Origin: DATGEP01 sp035310125
GTDB lineage: Bacteria > Chloroflexota > Ktedonobacteria > Ktedonobacterales > JADMIN01
Length of the DNA: 20,051 nt
Assembly (NCBI GenBank): GCA_035310125.1
Contig: DATGEP010000198.1
Coordinates: 1 to 20,051 of the forward strand
Direction: 5' to 3'
Shown: positions 1-6,846 of the stretch, one piece after another
How positions within the stretch are numbered: position 1 is the stretch's first letter
Layout of the letters: each line of letters opens with the position of its first letter
Program-made: the position numbers and the translations under genes
Notes under the pieces: generated by a model
Databases searched by the model: none
Seen by the model: only the letters and a program-made list of their open reading frames with translations
What the model was told of the DNA's origin: nothing

Positions 1-245
1 AGTCGGAAGGATGTCATGCTCGCTGGCGCGGCTGTAACGATGCAGCGCAATATCATGCCATTCTCTTCCGCCGCGCCTATGGGCGTCGTGCGCCCAGAGC
101 AAACGAGCCTCGCTTGCGTGGCTGTTGTGACCAAAGTGGGTGTGATCGGCGTCCTGTTTGCGGGGGACCTGACCGCGCCGCACGCCGCGAGCGTTGCCAC
201 GCAGAGTATGAGCGGCATGACGAGTGTATGGATGCGACGGCGCAT
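1..245 (-). CDS. Putative lipoprotein, 3' end cut off by the window edge
   Basis: An open frame runs from an ATG at 245 to the left edge with no stop, giving at least 81 residues. The start begins MRRRIHTLVMPLILC: three arginines, a hydrophobic core, then the lipobox LAAC at residues 19-22, so Cys22 is the likely lipidated residue. This is a textbook signal-peptidase-II leader, and the mature part would sit on the outer face of the cytoplasmic membrane. The first 30 or so mature residues are rich in Thr, Pro and Ala, a common flexible linker. A GGAG ribosome-binding site lies 8 bases upstream, which decides the start. Third codon positions are GC-rich like the neighbouring genes. The plus strand is also open here from the window edge but has no start, RBS or recognisable signal. 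No domain can be named because the C-terminal part is missing. Confidence 0.6.
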   Translation of the reverse strand, partial: MRRRIHTLVMPLILCVATLAACGAVRSPANRTPITPTLVTTATQARLVCSGRTTPIGAAEENGMILRCIVTAAPASMTSFR

Positions 246-437
246 CTGTTCGTCTCCATTCTGATGACAGAAAACCCCAATCGTCAGTAAGTAGACTCCT
301 ATTGTCGCTGTCTCCCGCCTCTGCGAGATCTCTTGTATAGTCGCTCATGGACCGCGAGATGTTCCATCCTCTTTGACACGCGCACTTAGGGAATTTGTGT
401 CACCTTCCTTGCGCCAGTGAGCCTGTTCGCGCGTGTG

Positions 438-692
438 CTACTTCCAGCTTCCAACAAGGCCAATGACGATCGTGACAGCCGCCACGACCTGAAGCGCGAT
501 GGTGGCCGCGCGGCGCCATCGTGGTCCGGCGCGCCATGCTTGTGAGTTGCCGCCGAGCAGGAGAAATGAGACCCCCAGGCAGAGGAAGCCCGCGCCCAGC
601 AGCCAGCTCTTGGAGAGCAGCGACGTGACGCCGACCACGACAAAGAGCGCGGCGAGCAGGATGTTATACGACAGTGTGGTCTTGGTGGGCAT
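438..692 (-). CDS. Small three-helix membrane protein, function unknown
   Basis: The product has 84 residues and is almost entirely hydrophobic. Predicted helices are about residues 9-27, 30-48 and 64-82, with a short basic loop (RAGPRWRRAA) between the second and third, which would lie on the cytoplasmic side by the positive-inside rule. A GGGGAG ribosome-binding site precedes the ATG at a normal distance. It lies 56 bases downstream of map on the same strand, so the two may share a transcript. I do not recognise a named family; it resembles the many short integral membrane proteins annotated only as hypothetical. The gene is probably real because of the RBS and the clean hydrophobic pattern. 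An alternative frame at 386-742 overlaps it but encodes a low-complexity Arg/Ser-rich shadow. Confidence 0.7.
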   Translation of the reverse strand: MPTKTTLSYNILLAALFVVVGVTSLLSKSWLLGAGFLCLGVSFLLLGGNSQAWRAGPRWRRAATIALQVVAAVTIVIGLVGSWK

Positions 693-748
693 GCACGGAA
701 ACTCCCCGATGCGTGGAGGCTACCTGCCTCCCTCTGCCACATTGTATC

Positions 749-1552
749 CTATCCACGCGCGCCGGCAAGCGCGGTCAGCACTTCGGGGCCGTGCGCGGTA
801 ATGGCCAGCGTATGCTCGAACTGGGCGGAGCGCGCGCCATCCGCCGTGCGAATGGTCCACTGATCGCGGTCCACGCGGATAGCGGGAGTGCCTGCGTTGA
901 TCATCGGCTCGATGGTAAAGACCATGCCCGGGACAATCTTCATCCCTGTGTCGGCCTTCCCGAAATGCCGTACACTCGGCTCCTCCCAGAGCTCGCGGCC
1001 AACTCCGTGCCCACACAGCTCCCGGACGGTCGAATACCCCTGGGCTTCGGCATACGTTTGGATGGCCGCCCCGATATCACCTAAATGCTTCCCTGGCTGC
1101 GCCTGTTCGATGCCCAGCTCGAGACTCTGCCGCGCCACTCGCACCAGCTGTTGCGATTGCGCGTCAGCGGTGCCGACGGCGAACGTCCGGCATGCGTCCC
1201 CCACCCATCCGTGGTAGACCACGCCAATATCAATGCCGATGATATCGCCATCCCGCAGCCGCTGCTGCCGGCTGGGAATCCCGTGGCACACCACATCATT
1301 GATAGCCACACAGATCGTCGCTGGAAATGGCGGGCGCGTCACCCGCCCAAATCGGTCCGTCTCCATCCCGTGACCAATATACTTGGGAATCGCGCCCCGC
1401 TTGCGAATATACTCCTCCGCCACTGCATCCAATTCGGCGGTCGTAATGCCGGCGACGATGTGCGGCTGCAAGACCTCATACGTTTCCGCCACGACCTGCC
1501 CCGCTTCACGCAAGCGCTCGATTTCGGCAGGCGACTTTAACGTAATGGCCAT
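749..1552 (-). CDS. map: Methionine aminopeptidase, type I
   Basis: This 267-residue cytoplasmic metalloprotease removes the initiator methionine from nascent proteins. All five metal ligands of the M24A 'pita-bread' fold are visible: Asp108 (in GIDIG), Asp119 (GWVGDACRT), His182 (CGHGVGR), Glu215 (IEP) and Glu246 (FEHT). The substrate-contacting histidine is His90 (NDVVCHGIP). Length is typical of type I enzymes. The segment between about residues 56 and 78 (KYIGHGMETDRFGRVTRPPF) is roughly a dozen residues longer than I recall for the Escherichia coli enzyme. The gene does not sit in the usual secY-adk-map ribosomal context. It follows a small Cro/C1-type regulator by 36 bases and precedes a small membrane protein. 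Its start has an AAGGAAGCGAGGG-like ribosome-binding region upstream. Confidence 0.96.
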   Translation of the reverse strand: MAITLKSPAEIERLREAGQVVAETYEVLQPHIVAGITTAELDAVAEEYIRKRGAIPKYIGHGMETDRFGRVTRPPFPATICVAINDVVCHGIPSRQQRLRDGDIIGIDIGVVYHGWVGDACRTFAVGTADAQSQQLVRVARQSLELGIEQAQPGKHLGDIGAAIQTYAEAQGYSTVRELCGHGVGRELWEEPSVRHFGKADTGMKIVPGMVFTIEPMINAGTPAIRVDRDQWTIRTADGARSAQFEHTLAITAHGPEVLTALAGARG

Positions 1553-1588
1553 TGGCGCCCTCGCTTCCTTAGTAGTGAGACTGGCGGC

Positions 1589-1843
1589 CTATGAGGCCCG
1601 TTGGTCTGGCTCCCAGCGTAACAAGTCCCCTGTAGTGATTGGAAAATAGCGGCTAAAGTAGGTGAGCAGCCGGTCAAGAGTCGCATAATCAATCCGCTGA
1701 TTGCGTCCCGTGTTCAGGGCAGTCAACACGCTGAGAGACACCTTGCTCTCCCCCGCGAGCTGCCGCAGGCTGAGCAGCGACTGACCACTCTTGGCGCGCT
1801 GGAGATTGGTTCGCGCCAGCAAAACGCGCAATTGACACGACAT
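1589..1843 (-). CDS. Small Cro/C1-type HTH transcriptional regulator
   Basis: The chosen start gives 84 residues beginning MSCQLRVLLAR; an upstream in-frame Met at 1894 exists, but GAGGTGG lies 10 bases before 1843 and fits better. The protein is a single helix-turn-helix domain. The HTH core spans about residues 24-45 (SLRQLAGESKVSLSVLTALN), followed by the helices ID..TLDRLL and a TTGDLL motif. This arrangement is typical of the short XRE-like regulators with a 'TLDrLc..f.vtpGDLL' tail. There is no effector or oligomerisation domain. It heads the presumed operon with map (36-base gap). A strong promoter and an 18-bp palindrome lie directly upstream, with a further half-site between the predicted transcription start and the ATG. 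Binding of its own promoter is therefore a likely, unproved, mode of action. Confidence 0.85.
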   Translation of the reverse strand: MSCQLRVLLARTNLQRAKSGQSLLSLRQLAGESKVSLSVLTALNTGRNQRIDYATLDRLLTYFSRYFPITTGDLLRWEPDQRAS

Positions 1844-1873
1844 CGTCACGCTACCACCTCGATCCGCTCGCGC

Positions 1874-1885
1874 ACATGTCGAGAC
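1874..1885. promoter_or_regulatory. Possible secondary operator half-site
   Basis: ACATGTCGAGAC matches 11 of 12 bases of the right half of the palindrome at 1923-1940 (ACATGTCAAGAC). It lies between the predicted transcription start and the regulator's start codon, where a bound repressor would block elongation. The other half is not conserved, so this is only a half-site. Confidence 0.4.
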
Positions 1886-1908
1886 TGTGCGCACTCTTTT
1901 GTCGTCCC

Positions 1909-1937
1909 ATCATACCCATTTCGTCTTGACATGTCAA
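1909..1937 (-). promoter_or_regulatory. Sigma-70-type promoter of the regulator-map operon
   Basis: Reading the minus strand, TTGACA (1937-1932), a 17-base spacer and TATGAT (1914-1909) match the consensus at all of the -35 and five of six positions of the -10. The predicted start of transcription is near 1902, leaving a leader of about 60 bases. The -35 box lies within the palindrome at 1923-1940. Confidence 0.8.
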
Positions 1938-1940
1938 GAC
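1923..1940. promoter_or_regulatory. 18-bp perfect palindrome, probable operator
   Basis: GTCTTGACATGTCAAGAC is identical to its reverse complement. It covers the complete -35 box of the minus-strand promoter and would be blocked by a bound dimer. The adjacent gene encodes a small HTH protein, so autoregulation is the simplest reading. This is inference from position and symmetry. Confidence 0.65.
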
Positions 1941-2091
1941 ATTGTATGTGCAAGTAGCTGTAGCATGGCGGCGGCTCTCCACATCGCCCAGGCGTACCGT
2001 GAGGTCACCGCCCCGTCCCTCCGTGATGAGCTCTACCCGACGAGCGCTCGTATGGCCGGGAATTAGAAAGGTCCCGCGCTGACAACATGGC
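1941..2091. other. Intergenic stretch with a possible tiny ORF
   Basis: This is the space between the divergent regulator and amidohydrolase promoters. It contains an unusually coding-like 33-codon plus-strand ORF (ATG 1965 to TAG 2066, starting MAAALHIAQAYREV) with GC-rich third positions. It has no visible ribosome-binding site and no well-placed -10 box, so it is more likely a relic or chance than a gene. Confidence 0.3.
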
Positions 2092-2120
2092 TTGACGCTA
2101 CTGCTTGAATGGCCTATAAC
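2092..2120 (+). promoter_or_regulatory. Sigma-70-type promoter of the ureide-catabolism cluster
   Basis: TTGACG (2092-2097), 17 bases, TATAAC (2115-2120): five of six matches in each box at the optimal spacing. Transcription would start near 2127, about 80 bases before the amidohydrolase start codon. No clear operator is visible around it. Confidence 0.75.
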
Positions 2121-2207
2121 GACTAATACACCTCGTCCGAGCCGGCCGCGATTGCGATGATGCATGTGCCAGATACTTTCAGTACCTATTCGTGAGGAGG
2201 AGCCCCA

Positions 2208-3044
2208 ATGACTGTGGTCCGCAGCGCACTGATCCAAACCTACGGCAGCATGAGTATGGAGGAGAACGTCGAACGGCAGATTGCCCTCATTGGGCAGGCG
2301 GCGGAGCGGGGAGCGCAGATCACCTGCCTGCAAGAGCTTTCCACCGGTCCGTATTTCTGCCAGGTGCAGGACGCGAAGTTTTACGAGTTTGCCGAGCCAG
2401 TTCCCGACGGACCAACCATCTCGCGCATGTGCGAGGTCGCCCGCAAGCACGATATGGTCCTCGTCGTGCCGGTCTACGAGCTTGAGCAGGCCGGCGTCTA
2501 CTACAACACCGCCGCGGTTATTGACGCTGATGGCACCTATCTCGGCAAATATCGCAAGACACATATTCCACAGGTCCAGGGCTTCTGGGAAAAGTTCTAC
2601 TTCCGCCCCGGCAATCTGGGCTATCCGGTCTTCGAAACCAAGTACGCCCGCGTCGGCGTCTATATTTGCTACGACCGCCACTTTCCCGAGGGCGCCCGCT
2701 GCCTGGGCCTCAACGGCGCTGACATTGTCTACATCCCATCAGCCACCTCACGCGGCCTCTCGATGCACCTCTGGAAGATCGAGCAGGTGTCGCACGCCAT
2801 CGCCAATGGCTACTGGGTCGGCACCATCAATCGCGTCGGTAAAGAGCCGCTGGGCGATGACGACTTCTATGGCACCAGCTACTTCGTCAACGCGCGTGGC
2901 GAAATTACCGCCGAGGCGAGCGACAAAGAAGAAGAAGTGCTCGTCGCGGACCTGGACCTGGAGAAGAACCGCGAAGTCCGCAACGTCTGGCAGTTCTATC
3001 GCGACCGCCGGCCCGACCAGTACGACGAGATCACTGAGCTGTAA
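2208..3044 (+). CDS. Nitrilase-superfamily N-carbamoyl amidohydrolase (beta-ureidopropionase type)
   Basis: The 278-residue cytoplasmic enzyme belongs to the carbon-nitrogen hydrolase fold. The catalytic triad is visible: Glu43 (QELST), Lys117 (GKYRKTHIP) and Cys154 (YICYDRHFPE), with the usual second glutamate at Glu128 (GFWEK). The YDRHFPE and SATSRG sequences are typical of N-carbamoyl-beta-alanine and related carbamoyl-amine hydrolases, which release CO2 and ammonia from the ring-opened product of a dihydropyrimidinase. A dihydropyrimidinase lies two genes downstream on the same strand, which strongly supports the role. A GAGGAGGAG ribosome-binding site precedes the ATG. The alternative is an N-carbamoyl-D-amino-acid hydrolase of a hydantoin pathway; the two cannot be separated from sequence alone. 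Confidence 0.9.
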   Translation: MTVVRSALIQTYGSMSMEENVERQIALIGQAAERGAQITCLQELSTGPYFCQVQDAKFYEFAEPVPDGPTISRMCEVARKHDMVLVVPVYELEQAGVYYNTAAVIDADGTYLGKYRKTHIPQVQGFWEKFYFRPGNLGYPVFETKYARVGVYICYDRHFPEGARCLGLNGADIVYIPSATSRGLSMHLWKIEQVSHAIANGYWVGTINRVGKEPLGDDDFYGTSYFVNARGEITAEASDKEEEVLVADLDLEKNREVRNVWQFYRDRRPDQYDEITEL

Positions 3045-3206
3045 TACCGGAGAGCGGCGTGCGCGTGCGGGCGGAAGATGAATTTCGGGCGGTTCTGGCC
3101 GGCGCTGGCTTTACGCTGACCCGTAGTATTCATACTCGCGCTTCCTAACAGGATCGTCGAGGCCATTCCAGCACGCGATACAGAGTGCTGAACGGAAGGA
3201 CAGAGC

Positions 3207-4298
3207 ATGCTGAGCTTCGGTATCACGATTAAGCCGGACATGACCCCTGCGCGAGTCGTCGCCCTCACCCGCCAGGCGGAGGCCGCCGGCTTCGACTACG
3301 GCTGGCTCTTCGACTCACACATCCTCTGGCTTGAGCCTTACCCCCTCCTGACCATGATGGCGCTCAACACCCAACGCATGCGCCTGGGCACCTGCGTCAC
3401 CAACCCCGCCGTCCGCGACCCGACCGTCACCGCCAGCGCCCTCGCGACGCTCAACCTCGTCTCCGGCGGGCGGATGCTGCTGGGAATCGGGCGCGGCGAC
3501 AGCTCGCGGCGCGTACTGGGCAAGAAGCCCACGACGCTGGCCGACCTGGAGGATACCGCCCAGCGCATCAGATCGCTAGCGGCAGGCCAGCCGGCGGATC
3601 ACGAGGGCGAGCAGATCCGGCTCGACTGGGCTTCGGGCGAGCTACCCGTCTGGATCGCCGGCTACGGGCCAAAAGCGCTCAACCTGGCGGGCCGCATCGC
3701 CGACGGCGTAATTCTGCAATTCGCCGACCCACATCTCATCAAATGGTGCCTCGGCTTCGTGCGCGAGGGCGCGCTGGCGGCAGGCCGCGATCCTGCCCGC
3801 ATCCAGGTGATGGCGGCGGCGCCCGTCTGGGTGTCAGACGACCTGCCGGCGGCGCGCGAGCACGTGCGCTGGTTCCCCGCGCTCGTCTCCAATCATGTCA
3901 TGGACCTCATCGCCCGCTACGACCCATCCGAGCTTCCCCCAGAGCTGACGGCATACGTGCGCAATCGGTCCGGCTACGACTACCACCATCACGCCGAGGT
4001 CGGCAGCGACAACGCCCGCTTTGTAACGGATGATGTAGTGGATAGCTTCTGCATCGTCGGGCCGGTCGAAGAGCACAAGCGCCGGCTGCGCGAGCTGGCC
4101 GCGATCGGCGTCCACCAGTTCAACATCTATCTCATGAGCGGCGACGAGGAAGCGACTCTGGATATCTACGGGCGCGATATCGTCCCGGCATTTGCCGGGC
4201 AAAGTGCGGCCCAGCCAGCGGCACAACCAAAAGCGGTGCGTGAAAAACAGCCGGTGAGCCGGCGTCGGGCGCCTGTCACCGGCACACGAGGAGGATGA
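3207..4298 (+). CDS. LLM-class (bacterial luciferase-like) flavin/F420-dependent oxidoreductase
   Basis: The product has 363 residues and a luciferase-like TIM barrel. Family features include the N-terminal FGITIKP strand, an RMRLGTCVTNPAVRDPTVTA-like segment (residues 58-77), the SGGRMLLGIGRGDS loop (86-99) and WIAGYGPKALNLAGRIADG (149-167). These resemble the F420-type branch close to methylenetetrahydromethanopterin reductase, although many relatives occur in hosts without F420 and may use FMN. The gene starts 162 bases after the amidohydrolase and ends three bases before the dihydropyrimidinase start, so its tail contains that gene's ribosome-binding site. Residues after about 331 form an Ala/Gln/Pro then Arg-rich tail outside the fold. 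The substrate is unknown; the context suggests a pyrimidine or hydantoin-derived compound. It is not close enough to call RutA. Confidence 0.88.
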   Translation: MLSFGITIKPDMTPARVVALTRQAEAAGFDYGWLFDSHILWLEPYPLLTMMALNTQRMRLGTCVTNPAVRDPTVTASALATLNLVSGGRMLLGIGRGDSSRRVLGKKPTTLADLEDTAQRIRSLAAGQPADHEGEQIRLDWASGELPVWIAGYGPKALNLAGRIADGVILQFADPHLIKWCLGFVREGALAAGRDPARIQVMAAAPVWVSDDLPAAREHVRWFPALVSNHVMDLIARYDPSELPPELTAYVRNRSGYDYHHHAEVGSDNARFVTDDVVDSFCIVGPVEEHKRRLRELAAIGVHQFNIYLMSGDEEATLDIYGRDIVPAFAGQSAAQPAAQPKAVREKQPVSRRRAPVTGTRGG

Positions 4299-4301
4299 GC
4301 C

Positions 4302-5780
4302 ATGCGTACGCTGATTTCTGGCGGCACCGTCGTTACGGCAAGCGATACCTTTCAGGCCGACGTGCTAATCGAAGACGAGAAGATCACAGCCCTCGGTTCC
4401 GGCTTCTCCGCGGACACCACCATTGATGCCAGCGGCAAATACGTCATTCCCGGCGGCATTGACGTGCATACCCACCTCGACATGCCCTTTGGCGGCACCG
4501 TCGCCTCAGACGACTTCTTCACCGGACATCGCGCTGCCGCTTTTGGCGGCACGACCATGCACATTGATTTCGCCATCCAGCCCAAGGGCGCCACCCTGCG
4601 TGAGACACTCGATATGTGGCACGCCAAAGCCAGGGGCAAGGCCGCGATTGACTACGGATTCCATCTCGCGATCACCGACCTGCCCGACAGCGTCATGGCG
4701 GAGATCCCCAAAGCCGCCGAATGGGGCGTCACCAGCCTCAAGCTCTTCATGGCCTACAAAGGCTCGCTGATGATTGACGACGCCACCCTCTTCCGCGCGA
4801 TGGAGCAAGCCGCCGCGCACCACATGCTCATCATGGTCCATGCCGAGAACGGCGACGCCATAGATATCCTCGTGAAGCAGGCGCTGGAGGCCGGCCACAC
4901 CGAGCCGAAGTATCACGCCCTCACCCGCCCCCCAGAGCTGGAGGCGGAAGCCACCAACCGCGCCATTCGTCTCGCGGAGGTCGCCGGAGCGCCGCTCTAC
5001 GTCGTCCATGTGACGAACGCCGGCGCGGTCGAAGCAATCCGCCTGGCGCGCGGGCGCGGCAAGCCCATCTACGGCGAAACCTGCGTCCAGTATTTCTTCT
5101 TCACCAAAGACGACCTCGCCCGCCCCGGCTTCGAGGGCGCCAAATGGGTCTGCTCGCCCCCCTTCCGCGAAAAGGCCGACCAGGAAGTCCTCTGGCGGTC
5201 AGTCAGCTCCAACGACCTTCAGGTCATCTCTACCGACCACTGCGATTTCTGGTTTGAGGGCGGCACCGATGGCCGGACCGCCGGCAAAGAGCTGGGTAAA
5301 GGCGATTTCTCAAAGATCCCCAACGGCGTCCCCGGCATCGAAGACCGCATGATGGTCCTCTACACCCAGGGCGTGCGTGGCGGACACTTCTCGCTCAACC
5401 GCTGGATCGAGCTGTGCTGCGCCAACCCCGCCAAGCTCTTCGGCGTCTACCCGCGCAAAGGCGTCATCGCGCCCGGCAGCGACGCGGATATCGTCGTCTG
5501 GGACCCCGAAGCGAAACACACCATCCAGGCGAAGACCGCCCACCACCGCACCGACTACAACCTCTATGAAGGCATGAAGGTCGTCGGAATGCCGAGCGTC
5601 GTGCTCTCGCGTGGGCGCGTCCTCGTCGAGAATGGACAGTGGAAAGGCGAGCAGGGCGCCGGACACTTCATCCACCGCCAGCGCTTCGGGGCGCACGAAG
5701 GCGAAGCGGCTTCTATGGGCAGCGGCAAGCGCGCGGAGGCGGCTGTTTCCGCTGGCGCACGCAATGGCAAGCGGCGCTAA
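4302..5780 (+). CDS. hydA: Dihydropyrimidinase / D-hydantoinase
   Basis: The 492-residue amidohydrolase-superfamily enzyme opens dihydropyrimidine or hydantoin rings to N-carbamoyl amino acids. The binuclear metal site is complete: His56 and His58 (VHTH), the to-be-carboxylated Lys147 (SLKLFMAY), His180 (MVHAEN), His236 (VVHVT) and Asp312 (STDHC). The substrate-binding tyrosine of the family is probably Tyr152. The gene follows the LLM gene by three bases with GAGGAGG overlapping that gene's stop, indicating translational coupling. The product would be consumed by the amidohydrolase at 2208. Family members are usually 455-480 residues; the extra length here is a Gly/Ala/Lys/Arg-rich tail from about residue 460, apparently disordered. 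Dihydropyrimidinase and D-hydantoinase are not distinguishable by eye. Confidence 0.95.
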   Translation: MRTLISGGTVVTASDTFQADVLIEDEKITALGSGFSADTTIDASGKYVIPGGIDVHTHLDMPFGGTVASDDFFTGHRAAAFGGTTMHIDFAIQPKGATLRETLDMWHAKARGKAAIDYGFHLAITDLPDSVMAEIPKAAEWGVTSLKLFMAYKGSLMIDDATLFRAMEQAAAHHMLIMVHAENGDAIDILVKQALEAGHTEPKYHALTRPPELEAEATNRAIRLAEVAGAPLYVVHVTNAGAVEAIRLARGRGKPIYGETCVQYFFFTKDDLARPGFEGAKWVCSPPFREKADQEVLWRSVSSNDLQVISTDHCDFWFEGGTDGRTAGKELGKGDFSKIPNGVPGIEDRMMVLYTQGVRGGHFSLNRWIELCCANPAKLFGVYPRKGVIAPGSDADIVVWDPEAKHTIQAKTAHHRTDYNLYEGMKVVGMPSVVLSRGRVLVENGQWKGEQGAGHFIHRQRFGAHEGEAASMGSGKRAEAAVSAGARNGKRR

Positions 5781-5901
5781 GGCGTTCGTGCATGCTAGAC
5801 CAGCGAATATAGGCATTCGGGCGCCTCAGACAAAGACCTGCCGGAGCCATCGGCGGCGCGGAGTCGCCGGAGAGGCTAGGGGGTCCCGCAGGTACAGCCT
5901 G

Positions 5902-5932
5902 GTGGCGGCCCGCACGCCGTGCGGGCCGCCAC
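5902..5932. terminator. Perfect 14-bp hairpin between convergent operons
   Basis: GTGGCGGCCCGCAC pairs perfectly with GTGCGGGCCGCCAC around a three-base loop (GCC). It stands between the end of the dihydropyrimidinase gene and the end of the oppositely oriented ABC operon. There is no long T run; AATTGTAT follows on the plus side. By position and stability it is most likely a two-way transcription terminator or 3'-end stabiliser. Confidence 0.75.
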
Positions 5933-6060
5933 AATTGTATCGGCGACCGATTTGCCCGATCCAGTATGCCGGATAGCCCGCATCTCGTCTCGTGCGCCGG
6001 CCATTCAGGGCCGCGACCACCGCGCATGAGGGGGTATGACTACTCAGCGGCTGCGCTCGA

Positions 6061-6825
6061 CTACTTCCAATGGGTCAGAATAGTTTCGCGCTGAAACAGT
6101 TGTGCGGCACTCCAGGTCAGGAGAATCGCGACAGGGATCAGGACAACGATGGCAATGATCGCGACGAGCACCGTGAGTTCGAACTGACCGGAGAGTTCGC
6201 CCAGGGTGATCCCGAGGATGGGCACCACGGCCCAGATCGAAAGTTGTTGCGCCGTGCGGGTATCGTTGACCCGCGACGAAATGGCGGTCATGACGGACAC
6301 CGCGATTAACCCCAAGAGTGGCGTACCGGCGAGAAAGAGGATGAGCCAGCCCCCCGTGACGACATGGGAGACGACATTCGCATCGGTCACGATCGCGAGT
6401 TCCGCGATGAACAGACCGCCGCTCACCCAAGTGACCAGCACCGCGGGCAGGAGCGCCGCCAGAATCTTGCCGGCCAGCAGTTGCCACCGGCGCACGGGCG
6501 TTGCCAGCAGTGGTTCAAGTGTGCGGCTGGTCTTCTCGCCAATGATACTGTAGGCCGCAATCGTGCTGGGTACGACCATCGAAAGCAGAATAAAGATGTT
6601 CGAGAACTCCGTTCCCACCAGTCCCTGCGTGTACTCGTGGAGAGTCAACCCCTGAAGGGAAGGAACGTGCAGCGAACTGGCGCTCGACCCACTGCCGCGG
6701 AGTTGCAGAAAAAGGAGAGGTAGCACGACAAACAGCAGCGGTGGCAGGAGAATGCTGTACAGGAGGATCCGTTGCTGGAGGATCTCGAGGAACTCTTTCC
6801 GCAGGATCACTACGACTTTGCGCAT
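6061..6825 (-). CDS. ABC-2 type transporter permease
   Basis: The 254-residue integral membrane protein has about six hydrophobic helices (near residues 20-42, 75-95, 120-142, 150-175, 190-208 and 217-240). The EKTSRTLEPLLATPV stretch (about 97-111) between helices two and three is the classic ABC-2 permease/NatB-like cytoplasmic element that contacts the ATPase. It is last in the operon, 21 bases after the ATPase gene, with a GGGGGAG ribosome-binding site. With that ATPase it would form an export-type ABC system. The substrate cannot be read from sequence; relatives export drugs, peptides or sodium. The gene ends just before the shared hairpin at 5902-5932. Confidence 0.9.
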   Translation of the reverse strand: MRKVVVILRKEFLEILQQRILLYSILLPPLLFVVLPLLFLQLRGSGSSASSLHVPSLQGLTLHEYTQGLVGTEFSNIFILLSMVVPSTIAAYSIIGEKTSRTLEPLLATPVRRWQLLAGKILAALLPAVLVTWVSGGLFIAELAIVTDANVVSHVVTGGWLILFLAGTPLLGLIAVSVMTAISSRVNDTRTAQQLSIWAVVPILGITLGELSGQFELTVLVAIIAIVVLIPVAILLTWSAAQLFQRETILTHWK

Positions 6826-6846
6826 GTGAGAACTCCCCCATCGTGC

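Noticed and set aside
1..291. Plus-strand open frame from the left edge, and the ATG ORF at 16-264
   Set aside because: Rich in Arg and Cys without signal, RBS or family likeness; the minus-strand lipoprotein frame has both a signal and an RBS.
1851..2681. 276-residue minus-strand ORF over the promoter region and the amidohydrolase
   Set aside because: It is antisense to a gene with complete catalytic residues, crosses both divergent promoters and shows no family resemblance.
3045..3206. A separate promoter for the LLM gene in the gap after the amidohydrolase
   Set aside because: The best pair (TTTACG with CATACT) has a 15-base spacer and poor matches; transcription from 2092-2120 is sufficient to explain the cluster.
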